From Flavobacteriales bacterium (GTDB lineage Bacteria; Bacteroidota; Bacteroidia; Flavobacteriales_F; PHOS-HE28): a stretch of DNA of 64,000 nt. Position 1 is the first letter of the stretch; the number at the start of each line of letters is the position of its first letter. Positions 8,542 to 17,078 of the stretch are shown piece by piece. Below the pieces are notes generated by a model that saw only the letters and a program-made list of their open reading frames with translations, had not been told where the DNA came from and did no database searches. The stretch covers positions 1-64,000 of the forward strand of contig JACJZF010000013.1 of the NCBI GenBank assembly GCA_020635725.1. Direction: 5' to 3'. Both the position numbers and the translations under genes were made by a program.

Positions 8542-8564
8542 CGCTTTCCAGGCCCTTCGGGGAA

Positions 8565-8821
8565 GCCGTGGAGCGAGCCTTCTGCTCTGGAAGCCATTCA
8601 ACACTACGTTTCGAAAGAGCCCAGCGGCTGCAGACATCAAAGGCTGTGGCCCCGCCGCCCCGATCTGGGGAAGCCGCCCACCTGACTGCTACGGTACGCG
8701 CGTTCGGGGTACTGAAGCGAAGCAGCATCCAGCGCGGGAGAGCGCGGAGATCCGTGCCACGGCATGCGATCCGCCACATGGGCGATGTCTCATCAGCACG
8801 ACAACCTCAAAACAAACAACC
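8565..8821. other. Non-coding stretch before YtxH-like gene
   Basis: No supported gene. An open frame runs through it into the YtxH-like gene, but it lacks protein character and crosses the repeat. A weak sigma-54-like GG-N10-GC pair (8760-8775) lies 46 nt before the next ATG. No clear TAnnTTTG box is seen. Confidence 0.5.
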
Positions 8822-9067
8822 ATGACAGCCAAGAGCACCGTAGCAATCGCCATCACCGCACTAGCGGCCGGCGCCGCATTGGGAATCCTGTTCGCCCCGG
8901 ACAGCGGAGCGGCCACCCGAAAGAAAATCGTGAAGAAAGGGAATGACCTGCGCGACCGCCTCACCGACCTGGTAGGCAAGGGCGAGGAGCTTGCCGAAGA
9001 CCTGAAGAAGCAGGCGAACGATGTCACCGAGAAAGCGAAGCACGCTGCGCGCACCGCGACCTCATAG
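8822..9067 (+). CDS. YtxH-like small membrane protein
   Basis: 81 residues: one hydrophobic segment with Ala/Gly-rich helix (IAITALAAGAALGILFAP), then DSGAATRKKIVKKG and an amphipathic helical tail with Lys/Glu/Asp. The GILFAPDSGAATRKKI pattern is the signature of the YtxH (gas-vesicle-like/general stress) family. The longer upstream frame is rejected because it covers the tRNA repeat; the ATG at 8822 follows an A-rich leader. Members are typically induced by stress in other bacteria; the exact role is unknown. Confidence 0.85.
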   Translation: MTAKSTVAIAITALAAGAALGILFAPDSGAATRKKIVKKGNDLRDRLTDLVGKGEELAEDLKKQANDVTEKAKHAARTATS

Positions 9068-9089
9068 CGCCGGCCCAGCACAAGCGATG

Positions 9090-9120
9090 CACGCCCCGGG
9101 GTACAGCACCTCGGGGCGTG
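9090..9120 (+). terminator. Hairpin after YtxH-like gene
   Basis: A 9-bp stem CACGCCCCG / CGGGGCGTG with a 13-nt loop, 22 nt after the stop codon. There is no good T run, so termination is likely but not certain. Confidence 0.55.
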
Positions 9121-9263
9121 TGCGTATGCGCAGGTGTCCATCGCGGTGATTCGTGGTGGCCCTTCCCCGCCGGGTGGCGCGGCTTGCCCCGAACCAATGG
9201 CCAATCGTGCGGGAAGCGCGGTCGGCACCATTCTCGACCAGTGCGGAACTAAACGCAACACCC

Positions 9264-10154
9264 ATGTCAACCCCAAGCACCAACTGGAACCTTTCGATCG
9301 GCGTAGCTGTCGGAAGCCTGGCCCTGATGGCCCTAGCCGCCTGCGACCGTGGACCCACGGAAGCGGAGCTGGCCGCACAGGCCGAAGCACGCGAACTGCG
9401 GTCCGAGATCCAATCGCGCGACTCGCTGATCGCGGATATGACCGGCTCGTTCGGCGAGATTGAGGACAACCTGAAGCTGATGCGCGAGAAGCAGCAGCTG
9501 GTGGTGAACACCGCCGATGAAGAGAAGATCACCACGAAGCAGCGTGATCGCATCCTGCACGACCTGCAGCTCATGAACGGGCTGATGCAGGAGAGCCGAG
9601 ACCAAGTGGCCGACCTCACGAAGAAGCTCGACAAGAGCCGGGTGGAATCCGGCTCGCTCCGCAAGAAGCTGAAAGCGATCGACATGGAACTGGCCGCGCG
9701 CGACTCCTCCATCAACCAATTGAAAGAAGACCTTCTGGCACGCGACTTCCGCATTGAGGAAGTGAACAAGCAGCTCTCCGACCTTGAGCTGGAGATGGCC
9801 AAGCGCCAAGCCACCATCGATCAACTGGGCAATGAGCTGCACACCGCCTACTACGCGATCGGAACGCGCAAGGAACTGGAGGAGAACGGCGTGGTGCATC
9901 GGCGCGGCGGCGTGCTCGGCATGGGCAAGACCTCGGAGATCAGCCTGGGCGCCACCAACGACAAGTTCAGTCAGGTGGATACGCGCACCGCGACGCGCAT
10001 CCCCCTGAGCGGAGAGAAGATCCACCTCGTGAGCGAGCACCCCGACGGCTCCTACGAGATCGTGGAGAACGGAGATAAGCTCGACTACATCCAGATCAAG
10101 GATGCCGATTCGTTCTGGCGCTTGAGCCACTACCTCGTGGCGGAAGTGCAGTAA
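9264..10154 (+). CDS. Coiled-coil lipoprotein of unknown function
   Basis: 296 residues starting MSTPSTNWNLSIGVAVGSLALMALAAC: lipoprotein signal with lipobox LAAC. Residues about 30-200 form a long coiled coil (TEAELAAQAEARELRSEIQSRD through LSDLELEMAKRQATIDQLGNEL), followed by a short beta-rich domain of about 90 residues (AYYAIGTRKELEENGVVHRRGGVLGMGKTSEI and a C-terminal EIVENGDKLDYIQIKD). The AYYAIGT-ELxxxGVV segment recurs in Bacteroidota envelope proteins of unknown role. Start chosen at the lipoprotein Met; the upstream part of the frame has no signal. A strong terminator follows. Confidence 0.8.
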   Translation: MSTPSTNWNLSIGVAVGSLALMALAACDRGPTEAELAAQAEARELRSEIQSRDSLIADMTGSFGEIEDNLKLMREKQQLVVNTADEEKITTKQRDRILHDLQLMNGLMQESRDQVADLTKKLDKSRVESGSLRKKLKAIDMELAARDSSINQLKEDLLARDFRIEEVNKQLSDLELEMAKRQATIDQLGNELHTAYYAIGTRKELEENGVVHRRGGVLGMGKTSEISLGATNDKFSQVDTRTATRIPLSGEKIHLVSEHPDGSYEIVENGDKLDYIQIKDADSFWRLSHYLVAEVQ

Positions 10155-10173
10155 GACCTCAGCGACTATACGT

Positions 10174-10203
10174 GAGAACGCCCGGTCTTGGCCGGGCGTT
10201 CTC
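10174..10203 (+). terminator. Rho-independent terminator
   Basis: Stem GAGAACGCCCGG / CCGGGCGTTCTC around a short TCTTGG loop, followed by ATTT, 20 nt after the coiled-coil lipoprotein stop. Confidence 0.85.
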
Positions 10204-10204
10204 A

Positions 10205-10517
10205 TTTCCTATCCGAGAGAAGTTCGCGTCATTGTAACGGTCTGGAAGAGCGCAAATAGCCCGCAACAACCTCCGAACGCCTCCTGGCACTCCCCCACCC
10301 CTACTTGTATTCAACGGCTCACGACGCCACTTGGCCAGCTGGTGCGGAACGACTGCCCACGCTTAAGAGCCGGGGCGCGTAACCAGCCTGGCGATGAAAT
10401 ATGCTGGGCACGCATGGGGCTGGGCATGCCTGGGATGAGGTTGTGAGCTTTGCCTGGCGAGGGAAGGAGGACCGTACAGCACCGCCAACAAGGGAAATGC
10501 TGGAATACCCCATAGAA
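10205..10517. other. Gap between convergent genes with no recognised feature
   Basis: About 310 nt between two terminators. Short open frames cross it in both directions, but none has a plausible protein sequence or start context. No tRNA, repeat or promoter seen. Confidence 0.5.
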
Positions 10518-10544
10518 AAGGGGCGCGGGAGAACCGCGCCCCTT
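10518..10544 (-). terminator. Rho-independent terminator of minus-strand small-protein operon
   Basis: Stem AAGGGGCGCGG / CCGCGCCCCTT; on the minus strand it is followed by TTTTC. It lies 18 nt beyond the stop of the 117-residue protein gene. Confidence 0.8.
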
Positions 10545-10561
10545 CCCATGGGGTCCGTCCG

Positions 10562-10915
10562 TCAGAGCAGAATGATGAGCAGAAGTATGATGATGATGAG
10601 GCCGGCCGTGCTGATATAGACCACGGTGCCGCCGCTGCGCTTGTTGATCTGGTCCATCTCAGACTTCATGGCGCGCCATTCGGTACGGAGCTCCTGTCGT
10701 TGATCGCGCGTGAGCGTGCTTCGGTCGGTGGCGAGCAGCTTCTCCATCCGCATCTGCAGATCGAGCACATGCTGCTGCTCCGCAGGAGGCAGCGCCGATA
10801 ACCGCTCTTGATTCACCACGACCTCCTTCGCCGGGGCCGCCTGCGTGGGGACGGTGAGAGACGCCACGAGGGCAATGGGCAGGATGGCTGCTCTGATCAA
10901 TTTCTTCGTATTCAT
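10562..10915 (-). CDS. Small exported protein with C-terminal membrane anchor
   Basis: 117 residues: signal-like N-terminus (KKLIRAAILPIALVASLTVPTQAAP), a charged helical middle (QERLSALPPAEQQHVLDLQMRMEKLLATDRS...RTEWRAMKSEMDQINKRSGG) and a C-terminal hydrophobic helix VYISTAGLIIIILLLIILL. This layout suggests a periplasmic helical domain tethered at the C-terminus. No function recognised. Last gene of a minus-strand run with the barrel and the DUF1328-like genes. Confidence 0.72.
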   Translation of the reverse strand: MNTKKLIRAAILPIALVASLTVPTQAAPAKEVVVNQERLSALPPAEQQHVLDLQMRMEKLLATDRSTLTRDQRQELRTEWRAMKSEMDQINKRSGGTVVYISTAGLIIIILLLIILL

Positions 10916-10939
10916 GGTTGTGGGATTGTTGTTCTTGAT

Positions 10940-11566
10940 TCAGCGCGCCAATGCCAGCCGAACCCCGGCGTTCAGGCAGAATTGATTCACCTTGGGATTG
11001 GTCTGCAAAGGCTCGCCTTGGAAGATGTCCGACATGGCCACCCCATAGCTCCCCTCTACGAAGACGAAACCGAAGGTCACGCCGCCTCCGAACCCAATGA
11101 GCCATTGCGTCCGACGGGCGTCCACTTCCAGTTCATCATCCGAGAGCTCGGTGCTCAGCGCGAAGAGCGCGGTAGGCCCTGCCATCACATAGGCGTTGAA
11201 CGCGGGCTCGTCAGAGATACGAATCAGGTTACGACCAAGCATCAGCGGCACACGCAGCGAGCGTTCGGTGTACCGATACTCCCGGTTGATCGCGTCTGCA
11301 GCCCCGGCGCTGTCCAACCCGGTGGTGATGAACTCCAGGTTGCGGACCTGGAAGTGCGCGCCACCGCGGACGAACCAGAGATCACCGAGCTGCAGGTCAG
11401 CACCGAATTGGTATCCGGGCCTGCCGGTCCAATGCTCAGGACCGGATTCCTGCACGTTGCTCATGTTGTATCCGCCGCCGAAGCGGAACTCCTGCGCGCG
11501 AAGGCATGTTGCGGCGCAGAGGGCCGCTAGGCCGAGTGCGCAGAAGCGAAGGGAGAGCTGTTCCAT
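10940..11566 (-). CDS. Small outer-membrane beta-barrel protein
   Basis: 208 residues with signal peptide (LRFCALGLAALCAATCLRAQ) followed by a barrel of about eight strands: EFRFGGGYNMSNV, YQFGADLQLGDLWFVRGGAHFQVRNLEF, SLRVPLMLGRNLIR, AYVMAGPTALFAL, WLIGFGGGVTFGFVFVEGSYGVAMSDIF, and a final CLNAGVRLALAR. This is the PorT-like/'outer membrane beta-barrel domain' type common in Bacteroidota. Ligand unknown. Gaps of 24 nt downstream and 36 nt upstream suggest an operon with the flanking small genes. Confidence 0.8.
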   Translation of the reverse strand: MEQLSLRFCALGLAALCAATCLRAQEFRFGGGYNMSNVQESGPEHWTGRPGYQFGADLQLGDLWFVRGGAHFQVRNLEFITTGLDSAGAADAINREYRYTERSLRVPLMLGRNLIRISDEPAFNAYVMAGPTALFALSTELSDDELEVDARRTQWLIGFGGGVTFGFVFVEGSYGVAMSDIFQGEPLQTNPKVNQFCLNAGVRLALAR

Positions 11567-11602
11567 GGGTGGTGGTTGTTCGTAAGAGCGGTGATCACCC
11601 GT

Positions 11603-11773
11603 TCAGGTCCGATCGAAGAGGCGCTTGCCGAAGAGCAGGCTCAGGATGAACAGCGCGATGAAAATGAAGAAGAGGACTTTCGCGATCCCAGCGGCTCCGG
11701 CGGCTATCCCACCGAAGCCGAACACGGCCGCGATGATGGCGATGACCAGGAAAATGGCTGCATAGCGTAGCAT
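11603..11773 (-). CDS. DUF1328/YtjA-like small membrane protein
   Basis: 56 residues read by hand (too short for the usual cut-off): MLRYAAIFLVIAIIAAVFGF, a Gly/Ala-rich turn (GGIAAGAAGIAK), then VLFFIFIALFILSLLFGKR and a short tail LFDRT. Two membrane helices around a GGIA-AGIAK turn are the DUF1328 (YtjA) signature. The role is unknown; homologues are often stress-induced. It is the first gene of a three-gene minus-strand run, and a candidate sigma-54 site lies about 52 nt upstream. Confidence 0.85.
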   Translation of the reverse strand: MLRYAAIFLVIAIIAAVFGFGGIAAGAAGIAKVLFFIFIALFILSLLFGKRLFDRT

Positions 11774-11825
11774 GACGTTGAGGGTTTGGTTGTTTTCTCG
11801 TGACCATGATCCCGGTCAAATGGCC

Positions 11826-11841
11826 TGCCAGCGCGACGCCA
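11826..11841 (-). promoter_or_regulatory. Candidate sigma-54 (-24/-12) promoter for DUF1328-like operon
   Basis: On the minus strand: TGGCGTCGCGCTGGCA. Compared with TGGCACG-N4-TTGCA it keeps TGGC at -24, GCA at -12 and the exact GG-to-GC spacing, with mismatches between. It gives a leader of about 40 nt. GG-N10-GC pairs are frequent by chance in GC-rich DNA. Confidence 0.35.
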
Positions 11842-11937
11842 AGGCTGATCACTCGGGATGCTGTGGTACAAGTGCCCCAACAAGGCCTACGGGATGCCCG
11901 ATGGGGCCCGGTGTTGAACATGGGTGCGCCACCGCGC

Positions 11938-13020
11938 TCATGGCCGATCCTCCCGCACGTTGAAGATGTCCACATCACGATCGATCGCTGGAGCGAAGGC
12001 TTGGATGAAGGCATTTCGCAGCACATTGATCACAGCCACCCAGGTGCGCACGTGGGGGTCGTCCAACCGGCCCTCGAGCGGGATCTTCGTGCCCAGGTTC
12101 TCTTCCCTCGGGTTGCGCAGCAGGCTGCCCACTCCACCCACGAGGCCTTCCCACACCTTCCGGAAGAAGCTATCCTGCCGATCTTCTCGACCGAGCACGT
12201 CCAAGTCCTCGATCAAGGGCTTGAAGTAGCCTTTGAACGCGCCATCGCGCGTGGCCAGTTCGCTGTAGATGCTCATCCGGCCACGATTCACATCGAAGTC
12301 GGCGTAGGCCTGGAAGAAGTCATTCACCTGTGTGAGGTCCACTCCCTCCACGGTTAGATCAAGATCCCAGATGCTCTGCTCGCTGAGCGGGTCCAGACCC
12401 ATACGCAAGGAGAGATCACCGCCATAGACCGCAGCGCTCGCACGCACTTGAGCGGGCAGCAGGTCCTTGCTGTCGCGCACCGAGCGCAGGTTGAGCGCAA
12501 CGGCATTCACGCTGCTCATGACCAGGTGCACCTGAGGCGAGGAACCCTCATCGTGGTATTCGACCCGGCCATTATCCAGCGCGAACCGGTTGATCCGCAA
12601 GGGCATGAAGTCGTTGAGCACCTCGCCCAGGGTGGCCGTATCGCCCTGCACCTCGGTCGGTTCCGCCCTGTCCTGGGTGAACCGCAGCATGGGCTGCACG
12701 GCTTCTACCTCACCCACCAGCGCGCCGTGGAAGAGCGCGCGCCACTCGATAGAGAGGTCGATGGATGCTGCGGAGAGGAAGGGTGTCTGCTCGTTGGTGG
12801 TGCTATCGACCTTGTTGAGCTCGAAGCCTTCGATGCGGTAGGCCCCGCGGATGATGGCGAGGTCGAGGTCGGCGATATGGCCATGATAGCCAGGCACCCT
12901 TGCGAGGCGATCATTGGCGACGTGAAGCAGCAGGAAAGGAAGTGCAAGTCGGACGCAGAGCAGCACGCCGATGACGATCAGGATAGAGCGCCATCGCGAC
13001 GAGAGTTGAATCGGGGCCAT
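11938..13020 (-). CDS. AsmA-like/DUF748 membrane-anchored protein
   Basis: 360 residues from MAPIQLSSRWRSILIVIGVLL; one N-terminal membrane helix, then a long beta-rich periplasmic region. LRINRFALDNGRVEYHDEGSSPQVHLVMSSVNAVALNLR and LDLTVEGVDLTQVNDFFQAYADFDVNRGRMSIYSELATRDGAFKGYFKPLIEDLDV match the DUF748 repeat style of AsmA-like proteins, a family linked in other bacteria to outer-membrane lipid transport. The start at 13020 is chosen because the membrane helix follows at once; the ATG at 13059 adds 13 residues. Divergent from the two-component genes. Confidence 0.75.
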   Translation of the reverse strand: MAPIQLSSRWRSILIVIGVLLCVRLALPFLLLHVANDRLARVPGYHGHIADLDLAIIRGAYRIEGFELNKVDSTTNEQTPFLSAASIDLSIEWRALFHGALVGEVEAVQPMLRFTQDRAEPTEVQGDTATLGEVLNDFMPLRINRFALDNGRVEYHDEGSSPQVHLVMSSVNAVALNLRSVRDSKDLLPAQVRASAAVYGGDLSLRMGLDPLSEQSIWDLDLTVEGVDLTQVNDFFQAYADFDVNRGRMSIYSELATRDGAFKGYFKPLIEDLDVLGREDRQDSFFRKVWEGLVGGVGSLLRNPREENLGTKIPLEGRLDDPHVRTWVAVINVLRNAFIQAFAPAIDRDVDIFNVREDRP

Positions 13021-13393
13021 GGCACCCGAGTTGGAGAAGTTCAGGCCAAAGACCTGCACGAAAAGGCAAAACGCCGGTACCGCTCAGGTTGAACGCGAAC
13101 TTCAATGCGGAAAGAACACCCCAAGAATGTGGCAGATGTTCCCCAAGACCACGGACATGAATCCGGCTCCCCCAGGGAATCACGGGAGCAGTGGCGGGTT
13201 CTTAGGCTGTTTTCCTCAACTCGGGTACGGATCTCGCGGAAGGCACATTCACGCTCTCCGGGAGCAGCTTGCGATTCATGCCCAACACTCGTTCTCTCCT
13301 TGCGATACCGCTGAGCTTTCGACTTCTTCGCAAGGTCAAACGGGGGGCATCCCGAAGATTGAAACACGACTCGCGCGACGGACGAATGCTGTG
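13021..13393. other. Divergent intergenic region before the two-component module
   Basis: About 370 nt between the DUF748-like gene and the receiver gene. No coding signal. An inverted repeat CCTTGCGA (13298-13305) / TCGCAAGG (13328-13335) could be an operator, but has no support beyond its symmetry. No confident TAnnTTTG or -24/-12 site found. Confidence 0.45.
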
Positions 13394-13765
13394 ATGCTGA
13401 GGTCAATCAATAACGTTCTCCTGGTGGACGATGAACCGGAAATCTGCATGCTGCTCTGCGCGATGCTCCGTCGCAACGGCGCGCAGTGCTTCTCGGCGCA
13501 CACGCTGGAGGAGGCCAAGAAAGTAGTGGCCAGCGGGCTCCGGTTCGACGCCGCCTTCCTTGATGCGAATCTGCCCGACGGCATGGGCTACACACTCATA
13601 CCCGCGATCAAATCCCACTCTCCCGATTCTGCTTGCGTGGCGATCAGCGCCATGGATACCGAAGGCGCGAACGCCGAGGCCGCGGGCGCCGACACATTCG
13701 TGGCGAAACCATTGAGCCGACAGGCGATCATGGACGCCTTGCGCAAGCTGGGATTCAACACCTGA
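13394..13765 (+). CDS. Single-domain response regulator (CheY-like)
   Basis: 123 residues, one receiver domain and no output domain. Phosphorylation pocket visible: D12/D13 (LLVDDEP), acceptor D57 (FLDANLPDG), Ser85 in place of Thr (AISAMD) and Lys105 (VAKPLS). It would accept phosphate from a histidine kinase and act by protein contact or as a phosphate sink. GTG at 13391 directly precedes the ATG and could also serve. It is 10 nt upstream of the NtrC-type gene and likely in the same operon. Confidence 0.88.
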   Translation: MLRSINNVLLVDDEPEICMLLCAMLRRNGAQCFSAHTLEEAKKVVASGLRFDAAFLDANLPDGMGYTLIPAIKSHSPDSACVAISAMDTEGANAEAAGADTFVAKPLSRQAIMDALRKLGFNT

Positions 13766-13775
13766 TTCCACGAAC

Positions 13776-15191
13776 ATGGCCAATGAAAGAATCCTCGTCC
13801 TCGATGACGACCAGGACCTGTGCATGCTCCTCTCGCGCCTGCTGAAGAAGGAAGGCTATGACGTGGTGGTGGCGAGCCGCGGATCCGTGGCGAAGGAGAT
13901 GATCGGCAAGCAGCGCTTCGACCTGGTGCTATGCGACCATCGCCTGCCGGACACCGACGCCCCCGCGATGCTGGAGCACATCCGGAGCAATTCCCCGGAC
14001 ACGCAGGTGATCATCATCACGGGTTACTCCGAGGTGCGCATGGCGGTGGAGCTGATGCGCAAAGGCGCCTTCGACTACATCGGCAAGCCCTTGTACCCGG
14101 AAGAGCTGCTCATGCGCGTGCAGGACGCACTGAATGCCGGGAGTGTTCCAGGGGTGCCTCAGGGAAAGCAAGCCGCCGCGCGGTCGAAGTCGACGGCGAT
14201 TGCCTCAAGCAGCAATGGCTATGTGGAGGGCTCCGGACCAGCGGCGCAGCAGATCGCCAAGCACATCGCCTTGGTGGCGCCGACGGACATGTCGGTGCTG
14301 ATCACCGGAGAAACAGGAACGGGCAAGGAATTCGTGGCGAAACGGATACACGAGCAGAGCGACAGGTCCCAGGCCCCATTCGTGGCGGTCGATTGCGGCG
14401 CCTTGCCGAAGGACCTTGCTGGCAGCGAGCTCTTCGGCCATGTGAAGGGCGCGTTCACCGGGGCGGTGGCCGATCGCGCAGGGAGCTTCGAGCAAGCCGA
14501 TGGCGGCACCCTCTTCCTCGATGAGGTGGGCAATCTGAGCTATGACAACCAGATCAAACTGCTTCGCGTGCTGCAGGAGCGGCGATTCAAACGGATCGGC
14601 GGCACCAAGGACATCGAAGTGGACGTGCGGATCCTCGCGGCCACCAACGAGGACCTTTCGAAGGCCGTTGCCGAAGGCCGCTTCAGGGAAGACCTGCTGC
14701 ACCGCGTTCAGGAATTCACGATACACCTGCTGCCGCTGCGGGAACGCAAGGAAGACATCCCGCGTTTCGCGGACCATTTCGTCCACCTGGCCAATCAGCG
14801 GCTCGGCCGCGATGTAGCGGGATTCGACGAGAGCGCCCTGAGGCACATCGTGGATTATAGCTGGAGCGGCAACCTGCGCGAGCTGGGCAACGTGGTGAAA
14901 CGGGCCGTCCTGCTCAGCACCGGTCCGCGCATCAGCAGCGACTGCCTGCCCAGCAATGTGCTGAGCGGAGCGGCCTTCAAGGACCAGGCTCCGCCTGCGG
15001 TGCACGGTGACCATGCCGCTCAAGTTCCGGCGGAACTCGGGCTGCGCGGCGCGGCGCAGCAGGCCGAGAAGGAGATGATCCTCAAAGCGCTCGAGCAGAA
15101 CGGCTTCAACCGATCGCGCACGGCAGCGGCGTTGAACATCGACCGCAAGACGCTGTACAATAAGCTCAAGTCATTCGGGCTGGACCTGTGA
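13776..15191 (+). CDS. NtrC-family sigma-54-dependent response regulator
   Basis: 471 residues: receiver domain (phospho-acceptor D54 in LVLCDHRLPD, Thr in IIITGYSE, Lys in IGKPLY), AAA+ domain with Walker A GETGTGKE at 178-185, the sigma-54 contact loop GAFTGA at 225-230, Walker B LFLDEVG, and a C-terminal Fis-type helix-turn-helix (EKEMILKALEQNGFNRSRTAAALNIDRKTLYNKLKSF). All parts needed to activate RNA polymerase with sigma-54 are intact. Target genes are not shown by the sequence; nearby small envelope genes are the obvious candidates. Followed after 13 nt by a histidine kinase, its likely partner. Confidence 0.95.
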   Translation: MANERILVLDDDQDLCMLLSRLLKKEGYDVVVASRGSVAKEMIGKQRFDLVLCDHRLPDTDAPAMLEHIRSNSPDTQVIIITGYSEVRMAVELMRKGAFDYIGKPLYPEELLMRVQDALNAGSVPGVPQGKQAAARSKSTAIASSSNGYVEGSGPAAQQIAKHIALVAPTDMSVLITGETGTGKEFVAKRIHEQSDRSQAPFVAVDCGALPKDLAGSELFGHVKGAFTGAVADRAGSFEQADGGTLFLDEVGNLSYDNQIKLLRVLQERRFKRIGGTKDIEVDVRILAATNEDLSKAVAEGRFREDLLHRVQEFTIHLLPLRERKEDIPRFADHFVHLANQRLGRDVAGFDESALRHIVDYSWSGNLRELGNVVKRAVLLSTGPRISSDCLPSNVLSGAAFKDQAPPAVHGDHAAQVPAELGLRGAAQQAEKEMILKALEQNGFNRSRTAAALNIDRKTLYNKLKSFGLDL

Positions 15192-15204
15192 AGCACCGCG
15201 CCTC

Positions 15205-16971
15205 GTGAAATCCAGCAGCCGGAACACGTTCCTGGAACGCCGTCTCACGAACTACGTGTTCGCCGGAACGGTCGTGCTGGTGCTCTTCCTGCTGTACGCC
15301 ACCTTCAACAACATCCAGCAGTACCGCGAGGGCGTGGAGGAAGCACGGCGGCTGAATCGGCTGAAGATCTCGGTTGACGGCATCATGAGCAGCCTGCGCG
15401 ATGCCGAGAGCGGCCTGCGCGGGTTCCTGCTCACGCACGACGAGGTGTACCTGGAACCCTACCGCTCAGCGATGCCGATCTACATCCGCTCGAAGCTGGA
15501 TGCGGTGAACAACGTGTCGCCTGCGGAGCGGGCAGACCTGGATTCGCTCTCCTGGGTGGCCGACGAGCTGCGCGAGCGATGGGCGCTGCGGCTCGCCCTT
15601 CTTGATCAGGGAAGGGAAGTCCAGCTGAGCCAGGAACAGATGCTGGACGACAAGCAGCTCATGGACCGCGCCCGCACCGCATACCGGCTGTTCAACGAGC
15701 GGCTCATTGACCGGCGCGAGCACGTTCACCGCAGTGAGAGCGAGACCACCTGGAAGGCGCCGCAGATGATCGTGATCGTCTCCGCCATCGCCCTGCTCGC
15801 GCTCGGCAGCCTGTTCTGGCGCCTCTCGACCGCGCTGATGAACAGCGAGCGCGCGTGGGAAACAGCCGAGGACAAGAACGAAGAGCTCGAGAACGCGCTG
15901 GACCGGTTGAACCATTTGCGTATGGAGCTCAAGAGCGTGCTCGATGCGTCGCCGAATGCCGTGATGACCCTGGAGAGCATCCGCGACGGCCAGGACCGCA
16001 TCGTCGACTTCACCTTCAAGACCGCCAACGCCATGGCGATTGAGATGATGGGGCAGGGAGAGCTCGTGGGCAAACGCCTGCTCCAAGCCATGCCGGAGAA
16101 GCTCGGCCTGGGCTACTTCGCGGAGTACATTGATGTGGTGGAGACGGGAATCGACCTGAAGCGCGAAGTGATCCGCGAGTTCCAAGGTTCCGAAGCCTGG
16201 TTCCGCAAGCATGCGGTGCGCACGGATGACGGCTTCCTGGTGACCTTCACCGATATCACCGAGCAGAAGCGGAGCGAACAGGTGCGCACCGAGGGCGATA
16301 AGCTGGCGCTCACGAGCCAGATCACCCGCACCGTGGCGCACGAGGTCCGGAATCCGCTCACCAATATCCATCTGGCGGTGGAGCAGCTGCAGGAGGAGCT
16401 TCCTGAGGTGACCACGGACATCGAATCCTACTTCCGCATCATCGACCGCAACCTCCATCGCATCAGCGATCTGGTGAAGGGCATGCTGGAATCCACCCGC
16501 CGCCGGGAGATCCATGCGGAGGCCTGGGCCATGGCGGATCTCGTGGATGGCGTGATCAGCCACGTGGCCGACCGCATCGAACTGAAGGAGATGCGCGTGG
16601 AGAACGCGATAGAACCCGACCTGCCGCCCGTGATGGTGGACAAGGACCTGATGATCCTGGCGATCACCAACATCGCCGTGAACGCGATCGAGGCGATGGA
16701 GCCGGAGAAAGGCGTGCTACGCTTCCATACCGCCAGGAAAGGCGATACGCTATCGCTGCTGATCAGCGACAACGGGCGCGGAATGGCAGAGGATGGCCTA
16801 CGCAAGATCTTCCTGCCGTTCTACAGCGGTCGACCCGGAGGCCTGGGTCTGGGACTGACCGCGACTCGGAGCATCCTGCTCAGCCACGGCATTCGCATGG
16901 ATGTGACCAGCGCCCTGGGTCAAGGCACCACGTTCGAGCTTCAATTCCCGGTCCGCAGCAGCTGGGCGTGA
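15205..16971 (+). CDS. CHASE3-PAS sensor histidine kinase
   Basis: 588 residues starting with GTG (the frame has no nearer ATG before the first membrane helix). Order: membrane helix at about 13-35 (NYVFAGTVVLVLFLLYATF), CHASE3-type extracytoplasmic domain with DAESGLRGFLLTHDEVYLEPY, second membrane helix about 188-210, PAS-like domain (DASPNAVMTLESI...), HisKA with phospho-acceptor H379 in AHEVRNPL, and HATPase with N box NIAVNAIEAM, G1 DNGRGM and G2 GLGLGL. It most likely phosphorylates the NtrC-type regulator just upstream, and perhaps the single-domain receiver too. Confidence 0.94.
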   Translation: MKSSSRNTFLERRLTNYVFAGTVVLVLFLLYATFNNIQQYREGVEEARRLNRLKISVDGIMSSLRDAESGLRGFLLTHDEVYLEPYRSAMPIYIRSKLDAVNNVSPAERADLDSLSWVADELRERWALRLALLDQGREVQLSQEQMLDDKQLMDRARTAYRLFNERLIDRREHVHRSESETTWKAPQMIVIVSAIALLALGSLFWRLSTALMNSERAWETAEDKNEELENALDRLNHLRMELKSVLDASPNAVMTLESIRDGQDRIVDFTFKTANAMAIEMMGQGELVGKRLLQAMPEKLGLGYFAEYIDVVETGIDLKREVIREFQGSEAWFRKHAVRTDDGFLVTFTDITEQKRSEQVRTEGDKLALTSQITRTVAHEVRNPLTNIHLAVEQLQEELPEVTTDIESYFRIIDRNLHRISDLVKGMLESTRRREIHAEAWAMADLVDGVISHVADRIELKEMRVENAIEPDLPPVMVDKDLMILAITNIAVNAIEAMEPEKGVLRFHTARKGDTLSLLISDNGRGMAEDGLRKIFLPFYSGRPGGLGLGLTATRSILLSHGIRMDVTSALGQGTTFELQFPVRSSWA

Positions 16972-17078
16972 GGCACCTGTGGGGCAAGGGCTCCCCGTTC
17001 CACCCCCGTGGCGCAGCCATTCCGTGCCTGAGCAGGAACGGCATGAAGCGTGAACCAATGGCAGCACAAACACACGCC

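Larger units (their letters stand above)
8398..8564 (+). repeat. Direct repeat of tRNA-Glu 3' end plus terminator
   Basis: 8398-8460 and 8502-8564 are 63-nt direct copies that differ at one base by eye. The repeated unit begins inside the 3' strand of the T stem, includes the acceptor 3' strand and CCA, the whole terminator hairpin and 24 further bases. The spacer is 41 nt (8461-8501). This layout resembles an attL/attR pair left at a tRNA 3' end, but a simple tandem duplication is also possible. Confidence 0.85.

Noticed and set aside
8465..8821. N-terminal extension of the YtxH-like protein
   Set aside because: The extension runs through the duplicated terminator and has no coding character; the internal ATG begins a normal YtxH protein.
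10401..10619. 72-codon open frame in the gap before the small-protein operon
   Set aside because: Crosses the terminator hairpin and the 3' end of the minus-strand gene; no protein features.
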